From JAXMAR01 sp046350295 (GTDB lineage: Bacteria > Planctomycetota > Planctomycetia > Gemmatales > Gemmataceae), in NCBI GenBank assembly GCA_046350295.1, contig JAXMAR010000005.1:124001-188000 (forward strand): a stretch of DNA of 64,000 nt. The letters are read 5' to 3'. Position 1 is the first letter of the stretch. Every line of letters starts with the position of its first letter. Both the position numbers and the translations under genes were made by a program. The notes beneath the pieces were generated by a model. That model was not told where the DNA came from and did no database searches. It worked only from the letters and a program-made list of their open reading frames with translations. Below, in pieces: positions 6,738-15,136 of this stretch.

Positions 6738-8351
6738 ATGTCCGCAAGTCGCTGGAGCCTGGCCCCCGTGCTCGCGCTGTTCGCCGCGGTTTCCGCCTCG
6801 GCCCAGACACCGGAGAGCGAGGCCTACAAGGCCAAGGTCCTTGCCGTCAGCAAGAAAATCGACGAGCTGATCTACGCCAAGCAGAAGGAAGCCGGCGTCA
6901 AGGCGGGCCCGAAGGCGGAGGACGGCGTCTATTTCCGCCGCCTCAATATCGACCTGATCGGCCGTATCCCCAACCTCCTCGACATCGACGATTTCCTGGC
7001 GAACGACGACGCGGACAAGCGCTGGCAATGGGTCGAGCGCCTGCTGGCCCACGAGCGCGCCCCGTCCCACCTGGCCGCCCTGTTCCGAGCCCACATCATC
7101 GGTACGACCGGCCAGTTCGCCGCGGCGTTTCAGCCCCAGTTCGAGGCGTATCTGAAGGATCGCTTCGACAAAGGGACACCCTACGACAAGATCGTCCACG
7201 AGATCCTGACCTCCGGCAACGCCGGCGGCATGGGCCGCGGCTTCGGCGGCCCGGGCGGCGGCGGCAACCCCAGCGCCTTCTTCTTCGTCAACGAGAACAA
7301 GCCCGAAAACCTGGCCTCGGCGACCACCCGCGTCTTCCTCGGCGTCAAGCTCGAATGCGCCCAGTGCCATCCGCACCCGTTCGCCAAGTGGACCCAGGAG
7401 CAGTTCTGGGAATTCGCGGCGTTCTATAGCGGCCAGGCACGCTTCAGCCCGCGGCCCGTGATGGTCCCCGGCATGCCGGTCGCCCTGCCCAAGCCTGGCG
7501 AGATCGAGATCCCCGGCAAGAAAAAGGTCGTGAAGGCGAAGTTCCTCGGCGGCGACGCCCCGGCGCCGATGGAGGACAGCGACGATCCGCAAAAGGTCCT
7601 GGCCGACTGGGTGGTTTCAGCCAAGAACCCCTATTTCGCCAAGGCGACCGCCGACTTCGTCTGGTCCAATTTCTTCGGCGTCAGCCTGCTCGAGCCGATC
7701 ATGGAGCCGAATGACGACGCTCCGATCACCCACCCGGAATTGCTCGACCTGCTGGCGCGCGAATTCATCGAATCGAAGTACGACCTGAAGCACCTCACGC
7801 GCATCATCGTTCACACCGAGGCCTATCAGCGGGCCTCCGTCAGCAAGGAGAAGCTGGCGCGCGAAGACTACGACCTGTTTGTCCGCATGCCGGTCCGCGG
7901 CCTGACGCCGGAGCAGGCGTTCGACAGCGTCGCCGAGGCGACCGATCTGCGGACCAAGTTCACCGGTCCTGGCATGGCCGTCCCCTTCCCCGGCGGCCCC
8001 ACCAATCCGCGCGCCGAGTTCCTCACCAAGTTCGTCACCCAGGACCGCCGGCACGAGACACAGACCTCCATCCTGCAAGCCCTCTACCTGATGAACGGCA
8101 AGTTCCTCAACGACCGTCTCCAACCGGAGAACAACGAGTCGCTGCGCATCCTGATGAACCAGCCGACCGACGCCGGCAAGAAGGTCCGCGCCCTCTACCT
8201 CATGGTGCTCTCGCGCCAGCCGCGGGTCGAGGAACTGGACCGCTGCGTCCGCTACATCGACAGCGGCGGCCCAACCCACGACCACGGCAAGGCAGTCACC
8301 GACGTCTACTGGGCCCTCCTCAACAGCGGCGAGTTCATGCTCAACCATTGA
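6738..8351 (+). CDS. Secreted DUF1549/DUF1553 protein
   Basis: The 537-residue planctomycete-type protein has a signal peptide (SASRWSLAPVLALFAAVSAS, cleavage near AQT). A DUF1549 domain follows, with FRRLNIDLIGRIPNLLDIDDF and the Cys motif CAQCHPHPFAKWTQEQFWEF, a possible c-type haem site (CxxCH). A shorter DUF1553 domain follows, with VWSNFFGVSLLEPIMEPND and the HLTRIIVHTEAYQRAS block. The ATG at 6738 is chosen over the upstream TTG because GGAGGGG lies 7 bases before it. The family is abundant in PVC bacteria and usually sits next to DUF1501 genes; none is adjacent here. The substrate is unknown. Confidence 0.88.
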   Translation: MSASRWSLAPVLALFAAVSASAQTPESEAYKAKVLAVSKKIDELIYAKQKEAGVKAGPKAEDGVYFRRLNIDLIGRIPNLLDIDDFLANDDADKRWQWVERLLAHERAPSHLAALFRAHIIGTTGQFAAAFQPQFEAYLKDRFDKGTPYDKIVHEILTSGNAGGMGRGFGGPGGGGNPSAFFFVNENKPENLASATTRVFLGVKLECAQCHPHPFAKWTQEQFWEFAAFYSGQARFSPRPVMVPGMPVALPKPGEIEIPGKKKVVKAKFLGGDAPAPMEDSDDPQKVLADWVVSAKNPYFAKATADFVWSNFFGVSLLEPIMEPNDDAPITHPELLDLLAREFIESKYDLKHLTRIIVHTEAYQRASVSKEKLAREDYDLFVRMPVRGLTPEQAFDSVAEATDLRTKFTGPGMAVPFPGGPTNPRAEFLTKFVTQDRRHETQTSILQALYLMNGKFLNDRLQPENNESLRILMNQPTDAGKKVRALYLMVLSRQPRVEELDRCVRYIDSGGPTHDHGKAVTDVYWALLNSGEFMLNH

Positions 8352-8388
8352 TCGCACGCCCCCCGCGCGTGGCTGAGGGACCCGTTCC

Positions 8389-8448
8389 AAAGAGCCGCGC
8401 ACGAAGTAAGCGGCTTCCCCACGCCGCTTACTACGTGCGCGGCTCTTT
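8389..8448. repeat. 60-bp inverted repeat (26-bp arms)
   Basis: The arms at 8389-8414 and 8423-8448 begin AAAGAGCCGCGCACG. They match with a single mismatch around an 8-base loop. The element lies 37 bases after the DUF1549 stop and directly before the Uma2 remnant. Confidence 0.85.
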
Positions 8449-8457
8449 CCATCCGGC

Positions 8458-8941
8458 GCCAACCTGGTCACCGCGAACAATCCCGCAGCGCCCGCTGCGC
8501 CGCGTTGAAGCCGCAGGCGCCGACTATGAGCCGCAGTCCGACTCGCACCTCCGCATCGAAACGGCGTGCGGCGGGCAAACCCACATCGACGAGAAAGGCT
8601 TCATGATCGGAGCGCCGGAGCTTGCCGGCGAGATCAGCTACGATCTGCACACCAAGAAGGACGCATTTCGCAAGCTTGGCGTTCTGGAATATGTCGTCTG
8701 GCGCGTCGAGGACAAGGCGCTCGATTGGTTTCGCCTGCGTGGCGCCCGGTATAAGTCTCTGCGGGCCGATGCAGAAGGGGTCTTCCGCAGCGAAATCTTC
8801 CCGGGGCTCTGGATCGACGCGGCATCGCTCCTCGCGGGCCGGCTGCAAAGCGTGCCGCGCGTCCTGCAGGCCGGCCTGGCAAGCGCGGAACACCAGCAGT
8901 TCGTGGAAGAATTGGCAAAACGGCGCGAGGCCAAGGGCTGA
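8458..8941 (+). pseudogene. Uma2-family (PD-(D/E)XK-like) gene, 5'-truncated
   Basis: The frame from about 8516 encodes the conserved C-terminal two thirds of a Uma2 protein: SDSHLRIETACGGQTHIDEK, GAPELAGEISYDLHTKKDAF, LEYVVWRVEDKALDWFRLR and FPGLWIDAASLL. The start of the domain is missing. Between 8458 and 8515 a different frame reads NLVTANNP, which matches the expected upstream block only after a frameshift, and left of that lies the 60-bp hairpin. Uma2 proteins are putative restriction-like nucleases of unknown role, common in planctomycetes. An open frame from 8348 covers the remnant, but its first ~55 residues are repeat sequence. Confidence 0.65.
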
Positions 8942-8950
8942 GACGCCGTC

Positions 8951-10663
8951 CTACCCCGCCTTCGGCAACACGTCCGCCTCCGGATACTTGATCCGCGCGT
9001 GGAACAGCGCCGTCAAGGACTTCACCAGGCTCTCCTCGATCAGGTGCAGCTCCGTCAGCGTCAACCCGCTCTCCTCGAATTGTCCATCCAGCAGCCGTTT
9101 CATCAACAGATCGTGTACCAGCTTGCCGAGGCTGCCCGGCGTCGGCGCGCCAAGGCTGCGGCTGGTGCTTTCGACGGCGTCCGCCAGCATGAGGATGCCG
9201 TTCTCGCGGCTTTGCGGCTTGGGGCCGGGGTAGCGGAAGCAGCTTTCCAGGTCGTTGTTCCCCTGCCCCGCCGCCTCCTGCAGCTTCATCGCTTCGCGGT
9301 AGAAGTACTCGACTAGCGTCGTCCCATGGTGCTGCGCGACGAAATCGATGATCGGCCGCGGCAGGCCGTATTGCTCGGCGAGCGCGACGCCGTCCTTGAC
9401 GTGGCCGATGATGACGAGCGTCGACAGCGCCGGCTCCAGCTCGTCGTGCCGGTTCTCGCCCGTCTGGTTCTCGATGAAATAGTGGGGCTTGAGCATCTTG
9501 CCGACGTCGTGGAAATAGCTGCCGACGCGGACGAGCAGCGGGTTGGCGTTGATCGCTTCCGCGGCGGCTTCGGCGAGGGTGGCGACCGTCATGGAATGGG
9601 TGTACGTTCCCGGGGCGCGGCGCACCAGCTCTTGCAGCAGCGGATGGGCGCCGTCGGCCAGCTCGAGCAGGCTGATGTCGGTGACGAAGCCGAAGCAGCG
9701 CTCGACGATGGGCAAGAGGCCCGTGAGCAAAAATCCGGCGAGGGCGCCGCAGATGAAGTTGCGGACGGCGTCGGCCAGGATCAGCGTCCACGGCTGCCCG
9801 GTGAGAAGGCCGGTTGCGAAGCTCAGGGTGGCATAAGCGACCCCCGCCCAGGCGGCGATCTGCACGAGCTGCGTACGCGTGCGGACATGGCGCAACAAGA
9901 GGATCGCCCCGGCGAGCCCGCCCATCTGCTCCAGGAGATGCTCGACGTTCGTGCCGACCACGACCGACATGCCGAAGCAGAGGCTGAACGACATCAAGAG
10001 GGCGAACTGCGGATTGTAGGCGAGGGTGAGGACCATCGCCGTCATCACCAGCGGCAGGAACACAGCGCTCCACGGAGGCGGGTACAGCAACAGGCCCAGG
10101 CCGATCGTCAACAGGGCCAGGACGCAGACGCCGACGATCATCGGCAGGCTCTGCGCCAGCGCGGTCTGGAAGCGGGCGACGTAGAGCACGTCCAGCGTGC
10201 TCAAGAGGGCGAAGATCAGAAACAGAGCGATGCCGCGCGCCCAGTGGTCCCCCACGCCGAGCTGCGCCACGTAAGCCTGATGCTCGGTCGTGAGCAATTC
10301 GAGCGAGCGGTCCTGGATTTCCTGCCCGCGCGCGACGAGAAGGAAGCCCCTGGCGTATTTCTCGACGACCGGGCGATGGCTCGGCGCCTCGTTCTGATTG
10401 GCCCGCTCGACCTCGTTGACCAGCTCGAAATCGACGCGCGCCCGCAGGTCGTGGTCGTAGATCTCACCGACACGGTACGGCAGCGGCGGTCCCCACCAGA
10501 TGGCGAGGAACGTGACCAGCAGCGTCGCGGCGCCGACCACCGACAGGCGCGTCAGCACCGTCCGTTGCGACAGCTGCCGCAGGATCGGCTCCTCGTGTCG
10601 CGAGGAGCGACGCCGGCCAGTCCACTGGTTGAGCCGCGGGTTGGGTTTGGGGGGACCGAACAT
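8951..10663 (-). CDS. 7TM-HD domain phosphohydrolase, PgpH-like (putative c-di-AMP phosphodiesterase)
   Basis: The 570-residue integral membrane protein has one N-terminal helix (LVTFLAIWWGPPLPY), a periplasmic segment of only about 90 residues (7TMR-HDED-like), about seven membrane helices at residues 140-320, and a cytoplasmic HD domain with GTYTHSMTVATL, the metal motif FHDVGKML, and FVAQHHGT. PgpH hydrolyses c-di-AMP. The place beside phoH matches the usual phoH-pgpH-ybeY cluster, although no ybeY follows here. The ATG at 10663 is preceded by AAGGA. The extracellular domain is much shorter than in Firmicute PgpH, so ligand sensing may differ. Confidence 0.85.
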   Translation of the reverse strand: MFGPPKPNPRLNQWTGRRRSSRHEEPILRQLSQRTVLTRLSVVGAATLLVTFLAIWWGPPLPYRVGEIYDHDLRARVDFELVNEVERANQNEAPSHRPVVEKYARGFLLVARGQEIQDRSLELLTTEHQAYVAQLGVGDHWARGIALFLIFALLSTLDVLYVARFQTALAQSLPMIVGVCVLALLTIGLGLLLYPPPWSAVFLPLVMTAMVLTLAYNPQFALLMSFSLCFGMSVVVGTNVEHLLEQMGGLAGAILLLRHVRTRTQLVQIAAWAGVAYATLSFATGLLTGQPWTLILADAVRNFICGALAGFLLTGLLPIVERCFGFVTDISLLELADGAHPLLQELVRRAPGTYTHSMTVATLAEAAAEAINANPLLVRVGSYFHDVGKMLKPHYFIENQTGENRHDELEPALSTLVIIGHVKDGVALAEQYGLPRPIIDFVAQHHGTTLVEYFYREAMKLQEAAGQGNNDLESCFRYPGPKPQSRENGILMLADAVESTSRSLGAPTPGSLGKLVHDLLMKRLLDGQFEESGLTLTELHLIEESLVKSLTALFHARIKYPEADVLPKAG

Positions 10664-10675
10664 GTTCATCCTTGA

Positions 10676-10893
10676 ACGTGCGGTGGCTGGTGATCGGTGG
10701 CTGGTGGCTGGAGCCAGGCAGATGAGGCAATCTGCCGTTCGGGCGAATGTCTATTAAGGCGGTGTCATGTTCACCTCGTTCGCGCCCGTTGTGTCGCACA
10801 TAATCACTAGCCACCAGCAACCAGCCACCAGCAACCAGCCACTAGCAACCAGCCACTAGCACTAGCCACCAGCCACTAGCCACCAGCAACCAA
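10676..10893. repeat. CCAGCCACCAGCAA-type low-complexity repeats in inverted orientation
   Basis: The region upstream of the PgpH-like gene begins with GGTGGCTGGTG-type units (10679-10712) and ends with about ten degenerate CCAGCCACTAG/CCAGCAA units (10808-10895). The two arms are complementary. About 95 bases without recognised features lie between them, so a large stem could form between phoH and the PgpH-like gene. Confidence 0.65.
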
Positions 10894-11895
10894 CTACCCA
10901 CCCCGCCGCCGCTTGCCCGGCTTCTCATCCTCGTACGCCTTGACGATCGCCATCACCAGCGGATGCCGGACGATGTCTTCCTCGCCGAGATAGATGATGC
11001 CGATGCGTTCCAGGCCCTCGAGGCGATGGATCGCATCGGACAGCCCGCTCCGCGTCTGCTTGGGCAGGTCGGTCTGCGTCACGTCGCCCGTGACGATGAT
11101 CTTCGAACCCTGCCCCATCCGCGTCAGGAACATCTTCATCTGCGGCACCGTCGAGTTCTGCCCCTCGTCCAGGATGATCAGCGCCTGGTTGAGCGTGCGG
11201 CCACGCATGTACGCCAGGGGCACGATCTCGATGATGTCGTTCTCCATGTACCGCTTCACCTGCTCGGGCTCCAGCATGTCGTTGAGGGCGTCGAGCAGCG
11301 GCCGCAGGTACGGGTGGATCTTCGCCACCAGGTCGCCGGGGAGGAAGCCGAGCCGCTCGCCCGCCTCGACCGCCGGCCGCACCAGGACGATCTTCTTGAC
11401 CTCTCCCTGCCGCAGCATGTTGACGGCCATGCCGACCGCGAGGTAGGTCTTGCCGGTGCCGGCGGGCCCGATGCAGAAGGTGAGGTCGTTCTCCTTCATC
11501 GCATGGACGTAGCGAGCCTGCCCATCCGTCCTCGGACGGACATAACGATTTCGGTCGATGGCGGTCAAGTTCTGCGGGCTCTGCCGGTCCTCGGTCTGCT
11601 GGATGACGCCCAGGACTGTGCGCACTTCGTCGCGCGACAGGCTTCCCTGCTTCGCCAGCATTTGCCGGAGCTGCTGAAATACCCGCTCCGCCTGGTCGAC
11701 CTGGCTTTCCTCCCCCTCGATGTGGATGACCTCGCCGCGCGCGATGATACGCACGTTCAGCGCGTCGCGGATCAGCCGCAGGTTCTGGTCCCGGCTGCCG
11801 AAAAGCAGCAGGGCCTCGTCCCGGTTGTCGAGCGTGAGCGTGGTGGAGGCGTCGCCGTTCATGCTGTCAAATCGTTTCGATTGAGCGTCCGTCAT
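10894..11895 (-). CDS. phoH: PhoH-like ATPase
   Basis: The 333-residue cytoplasmic ATPase has an N-terminal KH-like segment (ALLLFGSRDQNLRLIRDALN) and a PhoH domain with Walker A GPAGTGKT, Walker B ALIILDEGQN and the blocks LVRPAVEAGERLGFLPGDL, RGRTLNQA and TGDVTQTDLP. PhoH proteins couple an ATPase to RNA metabolism and often sit with ybeY and pgpH. The start was set at 11895 because GGAG lies 6 bases before that ATG. A longer open frame to 12012 reads through a VapC remnant. The tail is basic (GKRRRGG). Confidence 0.93.
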   Translation of the reverse strand: MTDAQSKRFDSMNGDASTTLTLDNRDEALLLFGSRDQNLRLIRDALNVRIIARGEVIHIEGEESQVDQAERVFQQLRQMLAKQGSLSRDEVRTVLGVIQQTEDRQSPQNLTAIDRNRYVRPRTDGQARYVHAMKENDLTFCIGPAGTGKTYLAVGMAVNMLRQGEVKKIVLVRPAVEAGERLGFLPGDLVAKIHPYLRPLLDALNDMLEPEQVKRYMENDIIEIVPLAYMRGRTLNQALIILDEGQNSTVPQMKMFLTRMGQGSKIIVTGDVTQTDLPKQTRSGLSDAIHRLEGLERIGIIYLGEEDIVRHPLVMAIVKAYEDEKPGKRRRGG

Positions 11896-11914
11896 GGTCT
11901 CCAACAATTGGTCG

Positions 11915-12008
11915 CTAAAAAGAGGTTGGATCAAGGATGGCAATGGAGAAGTCCTTGAAACCAGCCGCGTTGAAGGTGAGCAATCGCTGGATCGCATAAT
12001 AGGATCAT
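11915..12008 (-). pseudogene. Relic of a VapC toxin gene (internal deletion)
   Basis: Directly overlapping the antitoxin stop (ATGA) is an ATG reading MILLCD, the usual first residues of a PIN toxin. Fewer than 20 bases further on, in another frame, the sequence reads RLLTFNAAGFKDFSIAILDP and ends TSF-stop at 11915, the canonical VapC C-terminus (LLTFN..DF....V.DP). The roughly 110 middle codons with the acidic active-site residues are missing. Confidence 0.6.
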
Positions 12009-12229
12009 TCACCCTCCCTTCGGGTGTAGAGCGCCTGTCGGGAATAGTCGGCGCCGCCGGCCTTCACCGTGAAGGGCTCCATCTCGGCGAAGATATCCTC
12101 CTCCAGGGGACTCCCTTTGGCGTCACACGGCTCTTCGACAAACACGATCGCCTCGTGAACGTCGCCGTCGATGCGGGCAACCGTTTCCGCGATCTCGCTT
12201 TTGGTCCCTGTCAGCACTTGCGCTTTCAT
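12005..12229 (-). CDS. Antitoxin of a VapBC-like pair (toxin deleted)
   Basis: The 74-residue protein MKAQVLTGTKSEIAETVARI followed by DGDVHEAIVFVEEP ends SRQALYTRREGE. Proteins of this shape sit directly before PIN-domain toxins in planctomycetes and end in the same (S)R.ALYTR.EGE motif. The ATG at 12229 has GGGAGG 6 bases upstream. The stop overlaps the start of the VapC relic as in an intact pair. With its toxin gone it may still bind its own promoter or other PIN toxins. Confidence 0.6.
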   Translation of the reverse strand: MKAQVLTGTKSEIAETVARIDGDVHEAIVFVEEPCDAKGSPLEEDIFAEMEPFTVKAGGADYSRQALYTRREGE

Positions 12230-12467
12230 CATGCACCTCCCCACGTAGCATAGCGGACCGCCTCAGACCAAGACAACGGGCGTACTTGTCAACGTTCCCG
12301 AATCCTACCCGCGGCTTAACAACCGATGGTAGAAGACATTGCCGCCTTTGCCGATTCTAGCGGTCGACTCTTCGCGTTTGGACGATTTTTTCTCAAGTTC
12401 GCCCCACGCCCGTGCCGATAAACCGTACGTCCACGTCTTTTCCCGCCATGGTAGCAGGACCCGGACG

Positions 12468-13280
12468 ATGGCCTCCGTCCGCAAACGCCCGCCGCTTTTT
12501 CGCGCCCTGGGCCGGCACGAGCCGCCGCTCCGGATCGAGGTCGACGGCCGCGCCTTCGAGCGCGTGGAAATCCTCAAACATGATTCCTGGGCCGCCACCG
12601 CCGTCTATCGCAATGACGAGCGGACCATCGTCTGCAAGTTCAACCGCACCGAGCACGTCTTCGGCGTCCCCATGGACTGGCTGGGCCGCTGGCTTGCCGA
12701 CCGGGAGCGCCGGGCTCTCACGCGCCTGAGCGGCCTGCCCGGCATTCCGCCGGTGTGCGGCCCGATCTACGCGGATGGCCGGCGCCTCGTCAACGCCGTC
12801 GCCCATGATTACATCGAGGGGCATCCGCTCGCGAAGAACGAGCAAGTGAGCGCGACCTTCTTTCCCGCGCTGCGGCGCACGCTCGGGGCGATGCACCGCC
12901 GGGGGATCGCTTACGTCGATCTGCACAAGCGCGAGAACATCATCGTCGGCGCCGACGGCCGGCCCTATTTCATCGACTTCCAGATTCACTTCGGGCTCGA
13001 CGCCCGCTTCAGCGGACCGGTCAGCCGGGCGGCGTTCCGCTTGCTGTGCCGGTCCGACGACTACCACGTCGACAAGCACGTGCGCAACAGCGGCGGCGAA
13101 GCCACGCCGCCTCCCACCCTACCCTGGTGGATTCGCGCGCACCGGTTCGTAGCGAAGCCGCTGCGCCAGCTGCGGCGGCGCCTCCTCGTCCTCTTCGGCA
13201 TTCGCAGAGCGGAGGGCCGCGCCGAGACGGAAGCGTTCGCCGAGGACGCAGTGCGGCGCGAGCAGGCCCGGGCGGCGTAG
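12468..13280 (+). CDS. Protein-kinase-fold protein
   Basis: The 270-residue soluble protein has kinase-like motifs: a nucleotide-binding Lys in the strand TIVCKFNRTEH, the catalytic loop YVDLHKRENIIV (residues about 145-160), and the metal-binding IDFQIHFG in place of DFG. This resembles RIO/Kdo-kinase-like small-molecule or protein kinases more than Hanks-type Ser/Thr kinases. The C-terminal 60 residues are very Arg-rich with an amphipathic segment (RFVAKPLRQLRRRLLVLFGI), perhaps membrane-associated. The ATG at 12468 starts just before the conserved region; the frame is open further upstream to 12339. The substrate is unknown. Confidence 0.72.
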   Translation: MASVRKRPPLFRALGRHEPPLRIEVDGRAFERVEILKHDSWAATAVYRNDERTIVCKFNRTEHVFGVPMDWLGRWLADRERRALTRLSGLPGIPPVCGPIYADGRRLVNAVAHDYIEGHPLAKNEQVSATFFPALRRTLGAMHRRGIAYVDLHKRENIIVGADGRPYFIDFQIHFGLDARFSGPVSRAAFRLLCRSDDYHVDKHVRNSGGEATPPPTLPWWIRAHRFVAKPLRQLRRRLLVLFGIRRAEGRAETEAFAEDAVRREQARAA

Positions 13281-13296
13281 CGCCATCGCCAATGCA

Positions 13297-13354
13297 TCAG
13301 AGCCGGCAGCGTTAGCGACGGTCTTGCTACCGTTGCTAACGCTTCCGGCTCTGA
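13297..13354. repeat. 58-bp inverted repeat R2, copy 1
   Basis: The 25-bp arms at 13297-13321 and 13330-13354 begin TCAGAGCCGG. They differ at two positions. The element lies between the convergent kinase-like gene and pstB. A second copy is at 18870-18929. Confidence 0.85.
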
Positions 13355-13381
13355 CATTTCACCAGCCCGGCCGGACACATC

Positions 13382-14221
13382 TCAGCTGAACTCGCCACGG
13401 ATGTACTGCTGCGTGTAAGTCTCTTTCGGGTTGTCGAAGATCTCGGCGGTCGGAGCGTATTCGACGAGGTAGCCCGTGCGGCCCCCTTGCGTCGTGTCGA
13501 CGTAGAGGAACGCCGTCTTGTCGGCGACCCGCTTCGCCTGCTGCAGGTTGTGCGTCACGATGGCGATCGAGAAGCGCTTCTTCAGGTCCAGCATCAGCTC
13601 CTCGATACGGCGCGTGGCGATCGGATCGAGGGCGGAGCAGGGCTCGTCCATGAGCAGGACGCGCGGCTCGGTGGCGATGGCGCGAGCGATGCACAGTCGC
13701 TGCTGCTGGCCGCCCGAGAGGGACAGGCCGTTCTGCTTGAGCTTGTCCTTCACCTCGTCCCAGAGGGCGGCGCCTTTGAGGGCGTGCTCGACCCTTTCCG
13801 CGATGCTTCCCTTGTGGCCGTTGAGGCGGAGGCCGAAGGCGACGTTGTTGAAGATGCTCATGTTGAACGGGTTGGGCTGCTGGAACACCATGCCGATATG
13901 GCGGCGCACGGCGACCGGGTCGATCGCCTTGTGGTAGATGTCCTTGCCCTGGAACTGGACCTGGCCTTCGAAGCGGAAGCCGCGAATCAGGTCGTTCATG
14001 CGGTTGAGGCAGCGCAGGACCGTGCTCTTGCCGCAGCCGGACGGCCCGATGAAGGCCGTGATGTTGTTCCGGAGGATCGGCAGATGGGTATCGCGGACGG
14101 CCTTGAACTGGCCGTAGTAGAGTTCTTTGAGGCGGCAATCGATGATGACGTCGTTCAGGCCGGTCCCGTTCTGGGCTTTCGCGGCGGCGGGATTGGCGGT
14201 GATGGCGGCGGAGGAAGTCAT
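13382..14221 (-). CDS. pstB: Phosphate ABC transporter ATPase PstB
   Basis: PstB powers high-affinity phosphate import. The 279-residue ATPase has Walker A IGPSGCGKST (about residue 59), the PstB-typical block LRCLNRMNDLI, Q-loop FQQPNPFNMSIFNNVAFGLR, signature LSGGQQQRLCIARAIA, Walker B VLLMDEPCSALDP and a switch His in IVTHNLQQA. The N-terminal 20 residues are Ala-rich and extra. The gene starts 9 bases after pstA, the last of four ordered genes pstS-C-A-B. No phoU follows; a hairpin repeat ends the operon. Confidence 0.96.
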   Translation of the reverse strand: MTSSAAITANPAAAKAQNGTGLNDVIIDCRLKELYYGQFKAVRDTHLPILRNNITAFIGPSGCGKSTVLRCLNRMNDLIRGFRFEGQVQFQGKDIYHKAIDPVAVRRHIGMVFQQPNPFNMSIFNNVAFGLRLNGHKGSIAERVEHALKGAALWDEVKDKLKQNGLSLSGGQQQRLCIARAIATEPRVLLMDEPCSALDPIATRRIEELMLDLKKRFSIAIVTHNLQQAKRVADKTAFLYVDTTQGGRTGYLVEYAPTAEIFDNPKETYTQQYIRGEFS

Positions 14222-14230
14222 GGCGGTCTC

Positions 14231-15136
14231 CTAGCGGCGAACCTGCTTGGGGGCCAGGGCCTGGGCACAGAGGTTGGTGATCAAGACCAGGACCACGAGG
14301 ACCAGGGCCGCGGCCCACGCCAGCTGTCTCTGGTTCTCGGCGAACGACCCGGCGAAGTTGAAGATCAACACGGCGAGCGACGGCTGCACCCCCATGAGCG
14401 ATTCGCTCCATTGCATGCTGAACATGGCGGTGAACAGAAGCGGGGCGGTTTCACCGGCGGCGCGCGAGATGGCGAGCATCACACCCGTGAGGATGCCGGG
14501 GAAGGCGGTGGGCAGGAGGACGTGACGAACTACCTGCGCCTGCGTGCAGCCCATGCCGATGGCCGCCTCGCGCATGCGCGCGGGTACCATGCGGATGGCT
14601 TCTTCGGTCGTCAGCACCACCACCGGAATCATGAGGATCGACAGGGCGAAGCCCCCCGCGAGCGCCGAGAAATCTCCCATCAGAAGCACGACGACGCCAT
14701 AGGCGAAGACGCCCGCGAGCACCGAAGGAAAGCCCGTGAGCACCTTGGCCGAGAAGCGGACGAACTGGGCCAGCCTGGTCTGCGGCCCGATCTCCGCAAG
14801 GAAAATGCCGGCGAGGATGCCGACGGGGACGGCAATCAACGACGCGATCCCGACCATTTTCAACGTGCCGAGGATGGCATTGCCGATGCCGCCGCCGGTC
14901 TCGGTGACGGTGGGGGGCAATTCGGTGAAGAGCTCGGCGCTGACCTGGGCGCCGCCGCGCGCGATCACCGCCATCAGGACGGAGAACAGCGGATAGATCG
15001 CGACGATGGTCAGCAAGATCGTCAGGCCGGTGAGGATGGCGCCGATCAGGTTGCGTGGCCGGAGCAGGTTCCTCTCGAGGTCGGCCAGGTCGACACCGTC
15101 AAAGGGATCGGGGAGGGCATTGGCGTTGGCGGCCAT
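14231..15136 (-). CDS. pstA: Phosphate ABC transporter permease PstA
   Basis: The 301-residue membrane protein has six predicted helices, starting with LIGAILTGLTILLTIVAIYP. The BPD-transporter loop EEAIRMVPARMREAAIGMGC with ATAFPGILTGVMLAISRAAG contacts PstB. Start and pstC stop overlap (TGATG), which indicates translational coupling. The length is typical for PstA. Confidence 0.94.
   Translation of the reverse strand: MAANANALPDPFDGVDLADLERNLLRPRNLIGAILTGLTILLTIVAIYPLFSVLMAVIARGGAQVSAELFTELPPTVTETGGGIGNAILGTLKMVGIASLIAVPVGILAGIFLAEIGPQTRLAQFVRFSAKVLTGFPSVLAGVFAYGVVVLLMGDFSALAGGFALSILMIPVVVLTTEEAIRMVPARMREAAIGMGCTQAQVVRHVLLPTAFPGILTGVMLAISRAAGETAPLLFTAMFSMQWSESLMGVQPSLAVLIFNFAGSFAENQRQLAWAAALVLVVLVLITNLCAQALAPKQVRR

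Noticed and set aside
11896..12012. N-terminal 39-residue extension of PhoH
   Set aside because: It is read from the VapC remnant in another frame; the ATG at 11895 has its own ribosome site.
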